Source of the DNA: Typha latifolia
Taxonomy: Eukaryota; Streptophyta; Magnoliopsida; Poales; Typhaceae
Direction of reading: 5' to 3'
NCBI GenBank assembly: GCA_019914945.1
Contig: CM034112.1
Coordinates: 2,131,001-2,195,000 of the forward strand
DNA: 64,000 nt
Below are positions 24,005 to 35,177 of the stretch, in pieces (positions within the stretch are counted from its first letter, which is position 1; each line of letters starts with the position of its first letter). The notes below the pieces were generated by a model. The model did not search any database, was not told where the DNA came from, and worked only from the letters and a program-made list of their open reading frames with translations. The position numbers were made by a program, and so were the translations under genes.

Positions 24005-25345
24005 TGAGGCAAATTTCTAGTTTCTGCCACAGTATTGAATGATATTGTATATTAGATCATTCACTATCTGCAAGGAAACAAAACAAAACAAAACTAAATT
24101 TGTTCAACTAGATCCTTCAAAAACTGCAACAACAGAAACTGCAAATTAAGCATAAAAGTCACAAACCCAAACCCGTAGGTTTTAAGTTCATTAAATGGTT
24201 CAGTTAAGTTATTATTTGTCTGGCAAAGCATTTGAGAAAGTAAAGCAGCAGAATGATCATGTCTCACTGCCTCATCTAAGCCACTTTGGCCTCCTCCACA
24301 AATTGACTATAACCAAAATCAAGATCTCTTACAGGCCTCTGCTACAGATGACCCTCTCATTCCAGATATTCAGTATATTCTAAGTTTCTAACCATATACT
24401 TCACAGAATTTTTGTTCCATTGCCACAGTATTTACTAGGCATATACTATGATACTACCCAAAATCCAAGCCCACTCTCTCCAACTCTCATCCCATGTTCA
24501 TCAATTATGTAATATAGAACTTCTACAAAATCAGAAAAAGGTTTAGAACAAGATGAAATAGGCAAACCACAGATCAGAAAACTGCTGCTTCCCATGACAT
24601 CCTCATTTGCCCGTCAATGCATAAACCTAGCCAATACTATGAGAGGTTTTTAAAAAAACACAACATAGATAAGCAACATTGAAAAAAAGAAGAAAAAAGA
24701 TCCGACTCTCATCTCATGACAGTCTGCCATCCCACACCTACACCAAATTCAGTAAAGAACTAAACCAAAATAGTAAGAAGTTCCGGAACAAGGTCACATA
24801 GACAACCCCACATTGAAAAGAAAAGGTAAAAGGAAAATAAGAGGAGCTATATCATGAAAACAGCATTTGCCGTGTACCTGCTTGTTTCCTATAATTAAAA
24901 TAGCCATCATTATGATCAGAAATGCTAAACAAAGTAAATCACAATATAAGCATATTAACACATAATTGGAACTGTTCTTGGTAACGTCAACCACTCTCTG
25001 ATTAGGTTTCCCGTTCCAAAACAACAACGAAAAAAGAATACAACATTTGTCTCCTAATTCGAGCAAAAGAGAAGGAAAAAAAAATTCAAATCATACGATC
25101 ATATTACCAAACGCAATAAATTATATATATAAAAAAAATATTACAGCCAAGAATGTCAACATAGAAAATTCAGCAGAGAATCGCGAACAAGATACAAAAT
25201 TCTAGCACTAGATAGGAGGATAAGAGCAGAGAAATTCTCGATAGGTTACCGATACTAAGGCGGCCTTCACTTCGCACTCGTCCCTCCCCACCGCTTCTTT
25301 CCGCTTGGATGAAGTGAAGAATAAAGAACGGACCGGAAATAGGTT
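24005..25345 (-). promoter_or_regulatory. Probable 5' UTR exon, leader intron and promoter of the MATE gene
   Basis: On the minus strand GC-rich leader sequence at about 25255-25340 ends at a good donor (TATCG|GTAACC). An acceptor (CCTTGCAG) lies at about 24070, some 65 bases before the start codon. A leader intron of about 1.2 kb is therefore likely. Upstream, 25465-25500 contains ACCGGTCGAACCGGT, a near-palindrome of the kind found in small plant repeats. Confidence 0.45.
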
Positions 25346-25999
25346 CTGGGGAAGAACGGTGCGGTGCTTTCGGGAGAAGTGACGAATTTAGCAGTTAGGA
25401 GATGGCAAAAGCTCCGACTTGGGATGCTATTTCTCATTTCCCACCAAGGGTTTGCGGCTCGGACCGGCTCTTTTTTAGCAATTGAACCGGTCGAACCGGT
25501 ATCCAACCGCCTCGTACTCGTAATGGCTTGCGGTACAAGTAATAGAGTAATTTTGGGAGAGGATTTGCCGCTTGAGAAAAAAAATCTAACAAAAGAATGA
25601 AAATTATATTTAAGAAATGATATTAATATTTTAATATATTAAATATTTTAGATATTATATTTTTCAGTTTCTTTTGCAACTTATATTTCCAACCCATGAA
25701 TTAGAAACCCTAGTTTTTCATTTTATTCACTTAAATGTAGTTCTTCCAAAATAATATCAAGTAGAATACTTGCTGAGCCTCTCTGCTTTTGCTCACGCAA
25801 ATAATGGAGTATTTTTACTTTTCTATAACAAATTAATTAAATTTTAAGTATTTACTGGCTTTGTGGTTTATCCATGCAAAAAAAAAAAAAAAAAAATCTA
25901 TGTGAAGTGTTTTGCTGGATACACTCGAAAGTAACGACGTCATCGGGTATTATACCCGGGGTATACACATAAATAAGATATTTGGAAAGGTAGACATGC
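25346..25999. other. AT-rich spacer
   Basis: No coding signal. It contains a run of A at 25879-25898 and a near-perfect palindrome TATACCCGGGGTATA at about 25952-25966. Confidence 0.5.
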
Positions 26000-28800
26000 G
26001 AAAAAAACCATAGCAGAAGGTATCGACCAAGTCAGCACCAGCTCCTAATACGTCGCCGAATTTGCCTATTCCTCATAGGATTCGGCGCTTCTTGAGGAGT
26101 CTTCGGACTGTGTCATTGACGACTTCTGGAAAGAGAGCCCATCTTGACACGTACAAAGGCCACCGAATTCGTCTCATATGAAAATAGTTGAGTCATGACA
26201 GCAATCTCCGCCGCAGCTCCTCGGATCTCGTCGAAAGTCGAATAAATTTCCAGCTATTATTCCAATTCAACCCGTTTCCTACCAAGGTATCCTCTTTTTC
26301 CCAAATATTTGATCTATCGTTGTAGCTGCTGAGTTCTTTGTAATGCCGAAGGAAGTCACTTTGGGGAGAAGTAAAGTCTCGTTTTCCTATTTGAATTATT
26401 TGTTAATGACGTTCTGAATGGAAAAAGTAATAGTGCTTACCGAGATAGGAAATGGGTATTTACCAAATTTTCTATAGGACTAAGTTTCCAGGTACTGTCT
26501 TAGATGCTTGGTTCAAACGAGAACATCTATTTGGCTGAAATCCTATGAGGGCATAGAATTGAGTTAAGTATTCAAATGTTAAGCTCACAATAGGATGTTG
26601 AAGATGTGGGTTTTCTTACATTTCTTTTCCTTTTTTAAGCTCAATATATTGATTTTAAGAAATAATAAATAAGATATGGCTCGTTGGATTCAAGGTTTAA
26701 GAAAGAAGAACGTGTAACAGGAAGTTTGTCTCTGTCTCCTGCAAGCTTGCTAAATTGGGTTTCGTCTTCTCATTGAGCAGCACTAAACTTGTTATTTAGC
26801 CAGATAAACACAAGAAGTGTATCGTCTTAATTATTTTTCACAATTTTTTTATGCCACCAACTTAGTGTAAATGACATTTCCTTCGAAGGGATTAGTGGCT
26901 TGCATACCTCCTCATATTTGCGATTTGTAGAAATAGTGAAATACAGTTCTTGTTTTGCTGTTTTATCTTCCAAGTGTGTAATTAAGCTCTTATTCTTCCT
27001 TCTCTGCTAGATATAGTATAAAAAAGAACTTGTTGTCTATGTAAAGATGCTTAGGGACTTCTAGCTTGTATAATCTTTGGCTGCCTCTTGCATCTGTCTT
27101 ACAAGACTTGAGTTGGTATACTTTTTTATACAGCTTGAATCTTCTTTTTTCTTACTGTAACTTTTCTAGTTGAAGACTGTTGCAGTCCATGAAACTGATG
27201 TTTCCTGTTTCCATCTTTAAGAAAGTCAGAAACTTTAGCCAGCAAGGAGTTGGATCCATTCTCATTATTGTCTTTTATGTTTGCTCTTGATTCTTTTGCT
27301 TTTATTTTCTTTAATTTCTTTTCTTCTTGTTTTTGTTTTTGTTTTTGTCTCTTGGTATCTGATGGAACTGATGCATTTGTGACTAACAACAATTATAATA
27401 TTGCTGAATCTTTAGCTGGTTGAAGGAATGTCTTCTGTTTCACCGTGAGTACGATGACTGCACTTTACTCATGACGACTGCACTTCCTCAGTAGATGTTT
27501 TAGGTGCAATAGGACAGTAGGACCAAGAGCTCAAAATGAATTGATGGGAGGAATTTGACTTACCACAGAGAATTTATTGGGGGAGTTCAATGGAAAACCC
27601 TCGATGAAAGTGGGAAAGGACCAAAGACAATCTAGGTAATAGTATTGCTGTATAACAACTATACTCATGACAGTTTAAGCTCCGCAACTTGTATTATGCC
27701 GAGGATGGGACTCTATAGGAGGTCGACAGAAATGGATCAGAGTATTAGACTTGGATTGTGGTCTATTTGTGAGACCTGAGGATCTTGAGTTGGAAAAGAT
27801 TCTCTCAGATTAAAGGTTTTGTATATCATTCACTCCTGCTTATAGATAAAATCTTTCGTCACATTCTTTTTTGCGAACTGGAAGGATGTTTAAATCATCA
27901 AAGAGCATCTGTTGGTGCTTCTACTCTAAAACATAGAAGCTCAGTTTCAACAGCTCAAAGGTAATTCAGCAATTGCAGGAGGATTTTGACTTCTAGAGAT
28001 GTCATTCTCCTTGTAGAGTGCTGTATTTTGAATTATAATAGTCCACCAGCATGTCCATCGCGTGTTGTAATATCTTTTCTTTTACTTATGTTTTTGCAAA
28101 GTCCTGGTATTTTGATTCAGATCTGATGTTGGAAAGCCAAGTCAGTAGTTTAAAAAATGCTTGTGTAGGAATTGGTCAGTTGAAAGTTGAAACACACAAA
28201 TCAGCATATCATAGATTAGCCTTGAAATTAGATGTCCTGAAGAATCAGTAACCATAAAATAATACAAACTATTATGAAACTTCAACCTCAGATGTTGATT
28301 GAAACATCACGAAAGAGAACACAATTTTTTCGTACATTTCTTGGGAGCAAGAAGTCGATTCCTCTGCGCTTGGTTAGAAATTAGAATGATATCAGTTTTC
28401 TTGTCTTTTGGAGCTTTTCTGGAATTTTCTTTTTCTTGTCTCTGGCGAATTACCTTGTCCAGACAGGAAGAGTAAGATGCAAATGGAATCACTGTTCCTG
28501 TTCCGGTCCTGATATCCACTCTGCTAGATTGTTATTTCCTTATGTAATCATCTACAACTTCTTCTGGATTTGTTTGTTTGACATTAAACTAATACTCTTG
28601 TCTTATTTCTCATGACAGAGACAGACACACAATCCTGGGGTGTATCAGAAGGACAATTTTATCTACAGACCACATATAAGCATTTTCTATGACTGTTTCA
28701 CCAACCTCTGGATGAAACTGAAACATCTTATTGGGCCAAAAGAGAAGCAGAAAGTATATAAGAAGGCATGTTTGATCACAAAGGTTGGTGGTGGTAGAGA
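26000..28800 (+). pseudogene. Unidentified plus-strand coding remnants, probably a decayed gene
   Basis: Several short plus-strand stretches read like protein but do not make one continuous frame. 26079-26147 contains SALLEESSDCVIDDFWKESP. 27679-27813 contains LDCGLFVRPEDLELEKILSD. A candidate 24-nt exon, 27937-27960, joins in frame to 28121-28251; the join reads QFQQLKDLMLESQVSSLKNA and continues to a stop as a short coiled-coil-like segment. 28621-28755 reads QSWGVSEGQFYLQTTYKHFL, then an in-frame TGA, then LFHQPLDETETSYWAKREAE and a TAA. The internal stops suggest decay. I do not recognise the family. Some pieces may instead be 3' exons of a live gene or retroelement sequence. Confidence 0.3.
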
Positions 28801-30638
28801 AAGGATTTCAACAATTGTTAGGTGCTTGACAAGCTGTTTGCTTACTCCTGCATTTAATAGTATATATGATGTTAAGGCTACGATCGTACTAGATTTTTTA
28901 CTTGTCTAAATACAAGAAAGATGTTCAACCACGCAAATTTCTTCCGACAAAGACTCGTTTGTCCTTTTACTTGTTACTTATATTAAGAAAAGTCATTTTG
29001 ATTTGGAGAAACTACTTGTCTACTTCTCACTAGATCCAGAAGAACTCAAAACGATATGAAATGTTTGGCCAATGTGCTACAACTCTCTGTGATCAAGTTG
29101 CATTTTATGCCCAAAAGACAACTCATTCTTATCAGCTACAAGGCCAATAATAATACACACAGGCCCCATTGAATCAGCTTTGTTTTGTCATCACATGGAA
29201 TCGTGTCTGCCATGAGCACCACAGGTTATCCTCCGTATAAATAAATAAAAAACATTTCATAAGAAATTGAATGCAACTTCTAAACTTTATTTTTTACAAA
29301 ATCTCAAAAATATCTCATATTTTGTTATTATTATTATTATTTACACTCTTTCATATGAATATTTATTTTTTTATCTTGTATTTACTTGTAATGCCTCAAA
29401 AATATACTCGACAGAAGGTTATCAGCTAAACAACAATTCTTGTGAGCCACTGAGCAATCTACTTTACATATAGACATATAGTGCTGTCTAAGAAAAAAAT
29501 TTACTTTATATATAATCCTTTGTTTGAGAGAACTGAGAGTGATTTATATATATAATGTAATAGTTTGATAATTTTCTATAATAATAGTCTGGTCAAAAAC
29601 TCATCGTATAATTATATTTACATATATTTAAGACTACCATGAAACTTTGAAGAAAAAAAAGTGATTAGTTTAAAGAGATAATGGCAAGTGGGACTCCTGC
29701 TGGGGAAACAAAGATAATAGACAATAACAAGTGGGAAAAGAAAGATAATCGGGCAGCTGAGCGTCATAGTTGTATTGTCTGTCGTGTATATCCATTGATA
29801 GGTAGCCACTAGCCAACCAATAAATAGCCAGCTCTTTAACTGCTCATCTACAACCCAAAACTGTAGGAACGTACTACTGCCTTGGTATTCCTACTTGATC
29901 ATCTCTTTGACGTTGCTCCACTGTGTGGGTCCCAGTTAGGTCCAAACATAATGAATCCTATATGGGTTTTTTTCTCCCCAAGTACACTCTTCTAAAATTC
30001 CTTATTTATATGCATATACTATTAATTAGTTAAAGATATTTTTATCCTTGGATTTGTTAATGGTTTGACGTGTAGTTAAAGATCTTGAAGTGTAGGTACG
30101 CAAATAGTAGGAATGACAGAAGGGCATGCAAAGTAAATAGAGAGTTTTCTTGCAAAAAGGGAAACGTTGTATAAATACGTTAATAGTTTGATAACCCAGT
30201 ATGGAGATAATCTCGTCATTAATATTCCGGGTAAAAACGAGTCGGTTCGAGTTAGTCCAACCCACGTTTTATTCATTTCGGTCCGCACCCAATTTAAAAA
30301 TTCGCAGGTGAGCAAACACGTGTCACGCAGCCGCACTCTGAGACGCGATTCTCCAACACACGAAAACCATGCAGTCTCGAACCCGCACTCCACTAAAAGA
30401 CCATTTACCGTTATACTCCCTGGAAATTCCCAATTCCCGCCTCCCCCGAGGAGAAAACCGTCCTGTAATTCCGCACCGCCAGTTTCCTCAGCGCCTGGAC
30501 GTACTTATTAAAAGTTAAATACAGCGATATACATTATTTATAACGTTCGCACCTCAAATCCCCATCGTTCTTCTTCGCCTCGATCCATCTCCTTCAAAAC
30601 CCTAATAATCTCCTCGGCTCAACTCTAACCTTCCATCC
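28801..30638. promoter_or_regulatory. Spacer and promoter of the DUF7796-type gene
   Basis: To about 30500 this is AT-rich spacer without a credible frame. A TATTTATAA box lies at 30535-30543, about 125 bases before the main start codon. An AAACCCTAA telo-box is at about 30597. Confidence 0.55.
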
Positions 30639-30662
30639 ATGGCGGAATCCAGAACGAGATGA
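30639..30662 (+). CDS. Seven-codon upstream ORF (MAESRTR)
   Basis: The first ATG of the likely leader lies in good context (ccatccATGG) and opens a frame of seven codons. The frame ends four bases before the main start codon and is out of frame with it. Such an upstream ORF would be expected to reduce or regulate translation of the main frame. Whether it is in the mRNA depends on the transcription start, which I place near 30565. Confidence 0.45.
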   Translation: MAESRTR

Positions 30663-30666
30663 CACG

Positions 30667-31175
30667 ATGAGCTCCCCGACACGTAACGGCGCCTCGAAGA
30701 AGTGGATGGGATGGCGGTATTACGCTATCGTCCTATTCCCGCTCCTATTCTTCCTCTTATTCACATTATCTTATTCGAGTGCGAATTCGAGATTCTCACT
30801 CTCGCCTATTCGATCTCTCCTATCCGATAGGCTCCGCTCGGCCAGCTCCTCTCCGGAGTCGGAAGCGGATAAGAGGCGGATAGGGAAGCGGGATCTGGAT
30901 AAGGCCCGGATAGCGATCTGCCTCGTGGGAGGTGCGAGGAGGTTCGAGCTCACGGGCTCATCCATCGTGCAGTACTTACTAAAGCAGTATCCGAACGCCG
31001 ATTTGTTTCTCCATAGTCCTCTGGATGAGAACTCGTACAAGTTTGGGATCCTCAAGGACGCTCCCCGGATCGCCGCGGTTCGGATCTTTGCTCCAGATCC
31101 TATACCGCAGACGGAGTCGCAAGTCCGTGTTCTAACTCCCAGCAACTCCCCCAATGGCATCCAGGTATGCTCAAA

Positions 31176-31218
<43 letters not shown>

Positions 31219-32064
31219 TCTATCTCTCTATCTAGAAGTTGAGTTTGCTAATTTCGGTAGGGATTGCTACAATACTTCAATTTGGTGGAGGGGTGCCTCG
31301 ACATGATCAGATCGCACGAATCTCGAAACAGCGCGTCGTACGACTGGATCGTGCGGACACGGGTGGACGGTTACTGGTCCGGCCCGCTCATGCCTGAGGC
31401 GTTCCGGCCGGGCGCCTACGTGGTCCCCGGAGGCTCGAAGTTCGGCGGCCTCAACGACCGGCTCGGGGTCGGGGACCGCACCACGTCGGCGGTGGCGCTC
31501 GCCAGGCTATCGCTGATACCGCGGCTGGCGTTGGCGGGGTACAACAACCTCAACTCGGAGGCAGCCTTCCAGGCCCAGCTGAGCTCGGCTAACGTCACCG
31601 CCTACGAGCACCCGTTCCCCTTCTGCGTGGTGAGTAACCGCCAGTACAGTTACCCCCCCGGTCTGTACGGCGTGCCCGTGGCATCCATGGGAAGCCGGGG
31701 CCCACTCAGCGGGGCCAAATGCCGGCCTTGCCTGGCCGTGTGCAAGCGCTCATGCGCAGCGCAGGTGGGGAGTCAGATGGATAGGGGTTGGGGATGGATC
31801 GAGTCGCGGAACGGGACGGCGGATCTCTGCGACGGGAGCGGGGAGTGGGCGGAAGGGTGGGAGAAGGTGTTCGATAAAATCGCGGGGCAGAGAGTGGCTA
31901 AGGTAAGGCGAAAGGTAGCCGAGATGAGAGCGCCGGATTGCGTTAAGGACTTGGAGTACCTGCGGAATAGAACGGCCAAGTGGGACAGCCCAACCCCGGA
32001 GACCATTTGCGGTTTAAGCTTTGGTCACTCTAATTCCACGTCAGACAAAGTAGTCTCAGTTTAA
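30667..32064 (+). CDS. Type II membrane protein, probable DUF7796 family
   Basis: Two exons, 30667-31164 and 31261-32064, are joined in phase 0 and encode 433 aa. A short basic N-terminus (KKWMGWR) precedes one hydrophobic helix at about residues 19-40. The rest has four N-glycosylation sequons (NVT, NGT, NRT, NST) and many cysteines (e.g. [12 protein letters not shown]), as expected in the Golgi lumen. Conserved blocks are [26 protein letters not shown] and [13 protein letters not shown] recall this as a plant family now labelled DUF7796. The RVDGYW and NDRLGVG pattern recalls glycosyltransferase-like folds, but no activity is established. Exon 2 is strongly GC-rich compared with flanking DNA, a trait common in monocot genes. 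Confidence 0.88.
31176..31213. repeat. (CT)n microsatellite in the intron
   Basis: A CT tract fills much of the 96-bp intron of the DUF7796-type gene, close to the splice acceptor region. Confidence 0.95.
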
Positions 32065-33321
32065 ACAGTGATAAATTTTTTTCCTTTTTCCTTTCCCTTG
32101 CGTTCATTCTTTTTAAATCATAGAATAAAAAAGGGATACTTTTGGTTGTGATAAACATGAAGGACATCTTTAGAGATTTGATAGGTGAACAAAGGTCAGA
32201 CGTCGTTGTCGAGACACAGCTTTTAGAAATTTCCTATAGAAGAATTGCATGTGGAATTGTGGGCTCACTGTTCTCTCTTTCGTCCTACCTTTATTTTTTA
32301 TTTCCTTCTATACGAATAATGGGACCATTAAATTTGGATGCTGAGCACATGCATGATTCAATGGCAGGAGTTTCAAATTTAAATTCCTATTTTGGGAAGG
32401 CGTCGGCTGGTGCTGAAGACGTGCATAGTGCACTCCAATTGTATGATTTAATAATCAATGTATAGAATTGTAAACTATAGAGATCATCTGTAGAGTTGAA
32501 GGGAAGCATTATTAAAGCATTATTAATGTACACACTTTGGCTTTTGTGACAGTGGTCTTACTTCCACCCATAATGTGTCATTTGAGAACCTTTCTGTTGA
32601 GATTGTGTTGGTCTTAAATGATGGAAAGGTAAAACGCCAGTCTTTTTTTTTATTATTATTAGCGGTTGGTGGTCCGCATAGGTTAGGGATATACTAACCA
32701 ATAATTGATATTTGGAATCTTTGCTTAAGCTGAACGGAAACATTTAAAAAAGTAAACTTTTACCATTTTATGCAGATTTCTGACAAAGTGATCAGATAAA
32801 AGGGTGTTTACATAGTTTCAAAGTACCATAATTATCAAACTATTCTTCAAAATAGCATTATTACCACTGAGATAGTACCACTCTTTCAATATATATATAT
32901 ATATATGTTAGTTAAATCTAACTAATCCTAAGTAAAATTAAACTTAAATTAAAATAAAAAGATTATCTTTCTTTTGTATAAATTATTTTAAATAGTTTTA
33001 TCAGCAGACAAAATTTGTTGATAAATATTCTATATTCTATATTTCACAAAAAAAATTGTCATTTATATGTGTTTGTTCACTTTAACGATAAATTGTTAGG
33101 AATATTTCCTTAAAACTCACTACAATGATAATTCTAAAGTAGTAAAAAAGATTTTAGTGACAATTAAATTTTTTTAAAGAATATAATAATAATTATGATA
33201 TTTTGAAAGTTTCTACTGGCAAATATATGTAAAGCTCTCTAAATAAAATCAACGTAGACATATTACATATAGAACAAGTAATTAATTCAATAATGAAATA
33301 AGCTTTACAAAACTCTATTTT

Positions 33322-33356
<35 letters not shown>

Positions 33357-34243
33357 GTAGGTTAGGTCGACTGAGGTCTAGGAGTTCTACTTATGACCTC
33401 TGTTCTGGGCTGAAGATTATTAAAAACAGAGAAGCCCGTTGGGCTTCTGCCACTATCAGGCCCAGGCTTAACTTATTAGCTACACTGGCAATTGGGCATC
33501 AATTAAAAATTTCTTCTAGCAATCTTAGATCAGCATACATGTGAAGGAATGCCAGATTAGATATTGATATCAGCCTCTTGTTGAGATCTTTTATGGTTTT
33601 AATCTTGCTTATGTATAAGATAGATTCATTGGAAGCATTCACATATTCTCTTATATGTTGCACCTGCGCCTAAGACTGGAAAAATATCTGTCTAATTTGA
33701 ATCACCTTCTTTGCTGTGAATTATCTAATTTTAATCTATTTTTTGGAACATAGGACAATTAACCTTAATACAAGTTACTGCGCCGATAATTGGACATTTA
33801 GAGCAGCTTTGAAGAGTGAGTTTCCTGATAATTAACTGAGTTTTCAAGCAGCTAAAAATCATTAATATTGTTTTATTATCTACTTGCCTTAGTTAGAGTA
33901 TGTCTGACACTATTTCTATTTATTCTGCTACAATACAAGTGGGGAATGCATTGGGTCAGTAATATTAACTCACTAATTACTCTAAAAGCTTAGGATTAAT
34001 TCACCAATTACTCTAAAAACTTAAGTTGTTAGAGAACGGTGATTTTTATATTTTATATTCTAATGAGTAACATTCTTACACCAAAGTCATTTCTTTCGAT
34101 CAAGAAAAGAACCAAATGGGAGTTCGATCTTTAAACAAACTAAAATTTATGTAAAAACTCTTCAAAACTGAGTATTTGATTCTTCTTCTTTTTCAATAAT
34201 AGATATACATTTGGACACATGTACAAAATAATGGTAAAAGAGC
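32065..34243. other. Convergent spacer between the DUF7796-type gene and the DUF241 array
   Basis: AT-rich, no credible gene. A 107-codon plus-strand frame at 32142-32465 lies in the presumed 3' UTR and shows no coding character. (AT)n tracts are at about 32889-32906 and 33325-33353. A perfect 8-bp inverted repeat with a 3-base loop (AGAAGCCC/GGGCTTCT) is at 33430-33448. Confidence 0.6.
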
Positions 34244-34277
34244 CATTAGCAAATCCATAAAAATGTGGATGCTAATG
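34244..34277 (-). other. 3' inverted repeat of A1
   Basis: Arms CATTAGC + ATCCA (34244-34250, 34253-34257) pair with TGGAT + GCTAATG (34266-34277): 12 pairs with a two-base bulge. It starts 36 bases after the A1 stop codon. Confidence 0.65.
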
Positions 34278-34313
34278 ATGGAGTTTAAATGGGTAGAGAA
34301 GCTCATGGAATCT

Positions 34314-35177
34314 TTATAAACTTTGGATGTTAAGAAGAGAGACCCTGTTTTGAATCAGTCTCCTGAACAAGCAATCTAATCCCATCTCGAGATTGTTTAG
34401 CATACTCTCCAATGTCTTCAATTGGTTTTCGACCTTCAGTACCCTTCCATCATCAGTATCTTTGCAAGAACAAAATGCTAAATCTATGCTGCGCATGTAA
34501 TTAGTATCCATGTCCTCCCCCTCGCAGGCAACCTTCCTCTTGTTCGTCGCCTTTGAGACAAAAGACCATCTAGTAGCCTTGGAACTTTTCGAAGCAGAGA
34601 AGGAGGCGATAATTGATTGAAGTGTATAGATGGTAACTTCTTTTGCTTCTCTCAGAATTCTAGTAAGATCATCATCAGAAGTAGAACAAGAAACTGATGT
34701 GCCATCCATTTGCTTCAGTAATCTGTAGCAATTCTTGACATCCTTCTGGGCCTTCTTTCCAAAACGAATGTAAGAATTCACCTTAATTTTGATATCTGTC
34801 TCTCGTCGTCGAAGGGCCAACTGAAGGTCTTGAACCTGCTCTTTTATTCTGGCAAAGCTATCTCGCATGATGCCACAAAGATCTAAGACCTTCAGAGACA
34901 CCTCAAGCTCCTCTTCCAACCATTTTCTTTGATGTGGATGGCAGAGAGCTTCTCGGTTGTGAGGCAAGCGAAGAAGCTCATCTATGCAGTTGTATAGTTC
35001 TCCTAGCCCTCTCAGCCCATCGCATGTTGTTACCGCTGATGGAGCGGACAAAGCCATATAATTCTTCATCTTCTGTAGCTCTTCTTTGATGGTGTGAGCA
35101 AGGGGATGAGATCCTAAAGGTGCACTAAATGATCGAACATGGCGAGGTTGAACTGGAAATTCGGCAAAAGACGCCAT
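34314..35177 (-). CDS. DUF241 family protein, array copy A1
   Basis: An intronless frame of 287 aa, the most diverged copy of the array. DUF241 (PF03087) proteins are plant-specific, largely helical, of unknown function, and usually 250-300 aa. The family blocks appear in order: an N-terminal R-S-x-S-x-P segment (RHVRSFSAPLGS); EELQKMK; ELYNCIDELLRLPHN; KWLEEELEVSLKVLDLCGIM; VQDLQLALRRRETD; GKKAQKDVKNCYRLLK; REAKEVTIYTLQSIIASF; RWSFVSKATNKRKVACEGED; and the C-terminal LFRRLIQNRVSLLNIQSL. The frame extends nine codons upstream to 35204, but the second methionine aligns with the start of the other copies. No signal peptide. A TATA box (minus strand GGTATATAAGTAAG) lies about 90 bases upstream. 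Confidence 0.88.
   Translation of the reverse strand: MASFAEFPVQPRHVRSFSAPLGSHPLAHTIKEELQKMKNYMALSAPSAVTTCDGLRGLGELYNCIDELLRLPHNREALCHPHQRKWLEEELEVSLKVLDLCGIMRDSFARIKEQVQDLQLALRRRETDIKIKVNSYIRFGKKAQKDVKNCYRLLKQMDGTSVSCSTSDDDLTRILREAKEVTIYTLQSIIASFSASKSSKATRWSFVSKATNKRKVACEGEDMDTNYMRSIDLAFCSCKDTDDGRVLKVENQLKTLESMLNNLEMGLDCLFRRLIQNRVSLLNIQSL

Noticed and set aside
27126..27392. Lysine-rich minus-strand frame of 88 codons
   Set aside because: It arises from a T-rich low-complexity tract on the plus strand; no splice partners and no recognisable domain.
30167..30511. 114-codon plus-strand frame in the promoter of the DUF7796-type gene
   Set aside because: Composition follows the promoter, it ends upstream of the TATA box and has no domain.
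32142..32465. 107-codon plus-strand frame after the DUF7796-type gene
   Set aside because: It lies in the presumed 3' UTR, has no family resemblance and no promoter.
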